Source: an uncultured Oxalobacteraceae bacterium (lineage in GTDB: Bacteria; Pseudomonadota; Gammaproteobacteria; Burkholderiales; Burkholderiaceae). Taken from it: 7,983 bases of DNA. Below, piece by piece: positions 5,976-7,983 of this stretch. The DNA lies in contig CAMLDH010000168.1 in assembly GCA_946478765.1 (NCBI GenBank), positions 1 through 7,983 of the forward strand, given 5' to 3'. Every line of letters starts with the position of its first letter. The first letter of the stretch is position 1. The position numbers and the translations under genes are program-made. The notes under the pieces are model-generated. The model saw only the letters and a program-made list of their open reading frames with translations, searched no databases and had not been told where the DNA came from.

Positions 5976-7115
5976 ATGCAAATTCAACCCATTAAAACCG
6001 TCGAGTTCGAGCGCCCGCAAATGGACGCGGGCACCAGCTGTACCGCCAACGCCTGGGCGCGCGTGCCCGCTGCGCCGTCGTTATCAGAAAAAGCCGTTCT
6101 CAAAGAGCGTATCAAGCGCCTGTTGAAAGAAAAGCAGGCAGTATTGGTGGCGCACTATTATGTCGATGCCGACCTGCAGGATTTGGCGGAAGAAACCGGC
6201 GGCTGCGTATCGGACTCTCTGGAAATGGCGCGCTTCGGCCGCGATCATCCAGCCAAGACACTGGTCGTCGCCGGCGTCAAATTCATGGGTGAAACAGCGA
6301 AGATCCTGAGCCCGGAAAAGCGCATCCTGATGCCCGATCTGGATGCGACCTGCTCGCTCGATCTGGGTTGCCCGGCTGACGAATTCGCGGCATTCTGCGA
6401 TGCCCATCCGGACCGCACCGTGGTGGTGTATGCCAATACCAGCGCGGCAGTGAAGGCGCGTGCCGACTGGATGGTGACGTCGTCGATCGGCCTGGACATC
6501 GTTGCGCATCTGCATGCGCAAGGCAAAAAAATCCTGTGGGCACCGGACAAGCACTTGGGCAGCCACATCCAGAAAAAGACCGGTGCGGACATGTTGCTGT
6601 GGCAAGGCTCCTGCCTCGTGCACGATGAATTCAAAGGCATCGAACTCGAATTAATGAAACGCGAACATCCGCATGCGAAAGTGCTGGTGCATCCCGAGTC
6701 GCCCGAAGCAGTCGTCGCGCTGGCCGACGTGGTCGGCTCGACGTCGCAGTTGATCGCCGCCGCACAAGCGCTCGATGCCGAAGAATTCATTGTCGCCACC
6801 GATAACGGCATCCTGCACAAGATGAAAATGGCGGCGCCCGGAAAGCGCTTTATCGATGCGCCGACTGCCGGCAATAGCGCTACCTGCAAGAGCTGCGCGC
6901 ATTGCCCGTGGATGGCGATGAATGGCTTGCAGAATCTGGCCGATGTACTGGAATCCGGCAGCAACGAAATTGAAGTCGATTCCGAAACCGGCCGCAAGGC
7001 CTATGTCTGCATCGATCGCATGCTGACGTTTGCTGCGCAGAAAAAAGCCAATGTCCGCCCATCGGCGGACCTGGCGCAAGAACAAAAACTGTTTACAGGA
7101 ATCGGCCCGGCATGA
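5976..7115 (+). CDS. nadA: Quinolinate synthase NadA
   Basis: NadA condenses iminoaspartate (from NadB) with dihydroxyacetone phosphate to make quinolinate, using an oxygen-sensitive 4Fe-4S cluster in the cytoplasm. From the ATG at 5976 the protein has 379 residues. HYY (60-62) lies in the substrate region. The three conserved cluster regions are [11 protein letters not shown] (Cys126), GSCLVHDEF (Cys213) and CKSCAHCPW (304-312), where Cys310 corresponds to the third ligand of the E. coli enzyme. An in-frame TTG at 5961 would add five residues. I prefer the ATG, although neither has a clear Shine-Dalgarno. An N-terminal extension of about 35 residues precedes the conserved core, longer than in E. 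coli NadA. The stop overlaps the nadC start as ATGA, so the two genes are almost certainly co-transcribed and translationally coupled. Confidence 0.97.
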   Translation: MQIQPIKTVEFERPQMDAGTSCTANAWARVPAAPSLSEKAVLKERIKRLLKEKQAVLVAHYYVDADLQDLAEETGGCVSDSLEMARFGRDHPAKTLVVAGVKFMGETAKILSPEKRILMPDLDATCSLDLGCPADEFAAFCDAHPDRTVVVYANTSAAVKARADWMVTSSIGLDIVAHLHAQGKKILWAPDKHLGSHIQKKTGADMLLWQGSCLVHDEFKGIELELMKREHPHAKVLVHPESPEAVVALADVVGSTSQLIAAAQALDAEEFIVATDNGILHKMKMAAPGKRFIDAPTAGNSATCKSCAHCPWMAMNGLQNLADVLESGSNEIEVDSETGRKAYVCIDRMLTFAAQKKANVRPSADLAQEQKLFTGIGPA

Positions 7116-7981
7116 GTACATTAAAAAATCCATTTGCACCGTTCGATCCAGCCTTGGTCGCCGCATTTGAAGCCAATATCAATGTCGCGTTGGAAGAGGA
7201 TGTCGGCAGCGGCGATGTCACCGGCAAGCTGGTGCCGGAAAATGACATGGTCAAGGCACGCGTGATCGTGCGCGAGGCGGCGGTGCTGTGCGGCGCGCCA
7301 TGGTTTGAAGGCGTGATGAAGCGCGTCGATGCGCGCATCCGCATCGAATGGTGTTACGCGGAAGGGGCGATGATGTATCCCGACAGCGAAGTATGTTTGA
7401 TCGAAGGACCTGCACGCGCATTGCTGACGGCCGAGCGCGGCGCGCTCAATTTCCTGCAATTGCTGTCCGGTGTCGCCACTGCCACGCGTCAATATGTCGG
7501 CGTGGTGAAAGACACGCACGCGGCAATTCTGGATACGCGCAAAACCTTGCCCGGCATGCGGCTCGCGCAAAAGTATGCGGTGCGCGTCGGCGGCGGCATG
7601 AACCAGCGGCTGGCGCTCTACGACGGCATCCTGATCAAGGAAAACCATATTGCAGCGGCCGGCGGCATCACGGCAGCCATGCAGGCGGCACTGGCGCTGA
7701 ATGCCGGCGTCACGATACAGATTGAAGTGGAAACGCTGGCGGAACTGGAAGAGGCATTGGCCGCCGGCGCAACCTCGGTACTGCTCGATAATTTCACGCT
7801 CGACATGATGCGCGACGCGGTGGCGCTGGCCGATGGCCGGGCGTTGCTGGAAGCGTCCGGCGGCGTGAACATGGGCACGGTGCGCGCGATTGCGGAGACG
7901 GGGGTGGACCGCATTTCAATCGGCAGCCTGACGAAAGATGTGCAGGCGACCGATTATTCATTGCGGATTGTCGGCCAGTAG
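7112..7981 (+). CDS. nadC: Quinolinate phosphoribosyltransferase NadC
   Basis: NadC transfers phosphoribose from PRPP to quinolinate and decarboxylates it to nicotinate mononucleotide (EC 2.4.2.19), the step after NadA and the entry to the shared NAD pathway. The 289-residue protein is full length for the family. Visible motifs are [11 protein letters not shown] (28-38), [14 protein letters not shown] (107-120), [10 protein letters not shown] (141-150), the basic and glycine-rich [12 protein letters not shown] (155-166), IKENH (175-179), EVETLAEL (205-212), LLDNF (224-228), EASGGVN (247-253) and SIGSLTKD (269-276). These include the Arg, Lys and acidic residues that bind quinolinate, PRPP and Mg2+. 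AGGA at 7097-7100 lies 11 bases before the ATG, within the end of nadA. The TAG stop is two bases from the window edge; nadB may follow but cannot be seen. Confidence 0.98.
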   Translation: MSTLKNPFAPFDPALVAAFEANINVALEEDVGSGDVTGKLVPENDMVKARVIVREAAVLCGAPWFEGVMKRVDARIRIEWCYAEGAMMYPDSEVCLIEGPARALLTAERGALNFLQLLSGVATATRQYVGVVKDTHAAILDTRKTLPGMRLAQKYAVRVGGGMNQRLALYDGILIKENHIAAAGGITAAMQAALALNAGVTIQIEVETLAELEEALAAGATSVLLDNFTLDMMRDAVALADGRALLEASGGVNMGTVRAIAETGVDRISIGSLTKDVQATDYSLRIVGQ

Positions 7982-7983
7982 TC

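Noticed and set aside
4311..6020. 569-codon open frame on the minus strand, opposite ybiT
   Set aside because: It mirrors ybiT almost end to end, and its His/Arg/Val/Ile-rich translation is typical of the antisense of a GC-rich gene. It has no recognisable domain. ybiT is certain.
6084..7648. Long minus-strand frames opposite nadA and nadC
   Set aside because: Shadows of confidently identified genes, with no domains or upstream signals of their own.

Overview
The window looks like the chromosome of a plant- or host-associated betaproteobacterium, most likely Burkholderiales and probably Oxalobacteraceae (Herbaspirillum-like). This is inferred from the GC-rich codon use and product wording of the ybiT-nadA-nadC block, and from HrpL-type promoter sequences beside effector-like genes. 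No species can be fixed from the sequence alone.

Layout: (1) Positions 1-868 hold no convincing gene. The segment contains several short inverted repeats and a 10-bp direct repeat, and may be debris of a mobile element or degraded genes. (2) Positions 869-2650 (+) encode a 593-aa protein with two phospholipase D (HKD) motifs behind a Ser/Pro-rich N-terminus. (3) Positions 2741-4132 (-) encode an unrecognised protein of about 463 aa with a Ser/Asn-rich, disordered-looking N-terminus and a possible permuted papain-like (LRAT/NlpC-like) His...Cys pair. The two genes converge on a GC-rich hairpin at 2680-2698. (4) Positions 4344-5942 (+) encode YbiT, an ABC-F ATPase. It is followed by nadA (5976-7115) and nadC (7112-7981), two successive steps of de novo NAD synthesis, which overlap by four bases.

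The main find is the 869-4213 segment, a candidate pair of HrpL-controlled type III secreted effectors. A near-consensus hrp box (GGAACC, 15 bases, TCACATA) sits directly upstream of the minus-strand gene. It lies so close to the first ATG that it argues for the internal start at 4132. A weaker relative (GGAACT, 15 bases, TTACTTA) lies 147 bases upstream of the PLD-like gene. Both N-termini fit the known composition pattern of HrpL-class effectors: Ile or Pro at position 3 or 4, no acidic residue in the first 12, and Ser-rich. Both genes are visibly more AT-rich than ybiT-nadA-nadC, as expected of acquired cargo beside a core housekeeping block. Secretion, and the function of the second protein, are inference.
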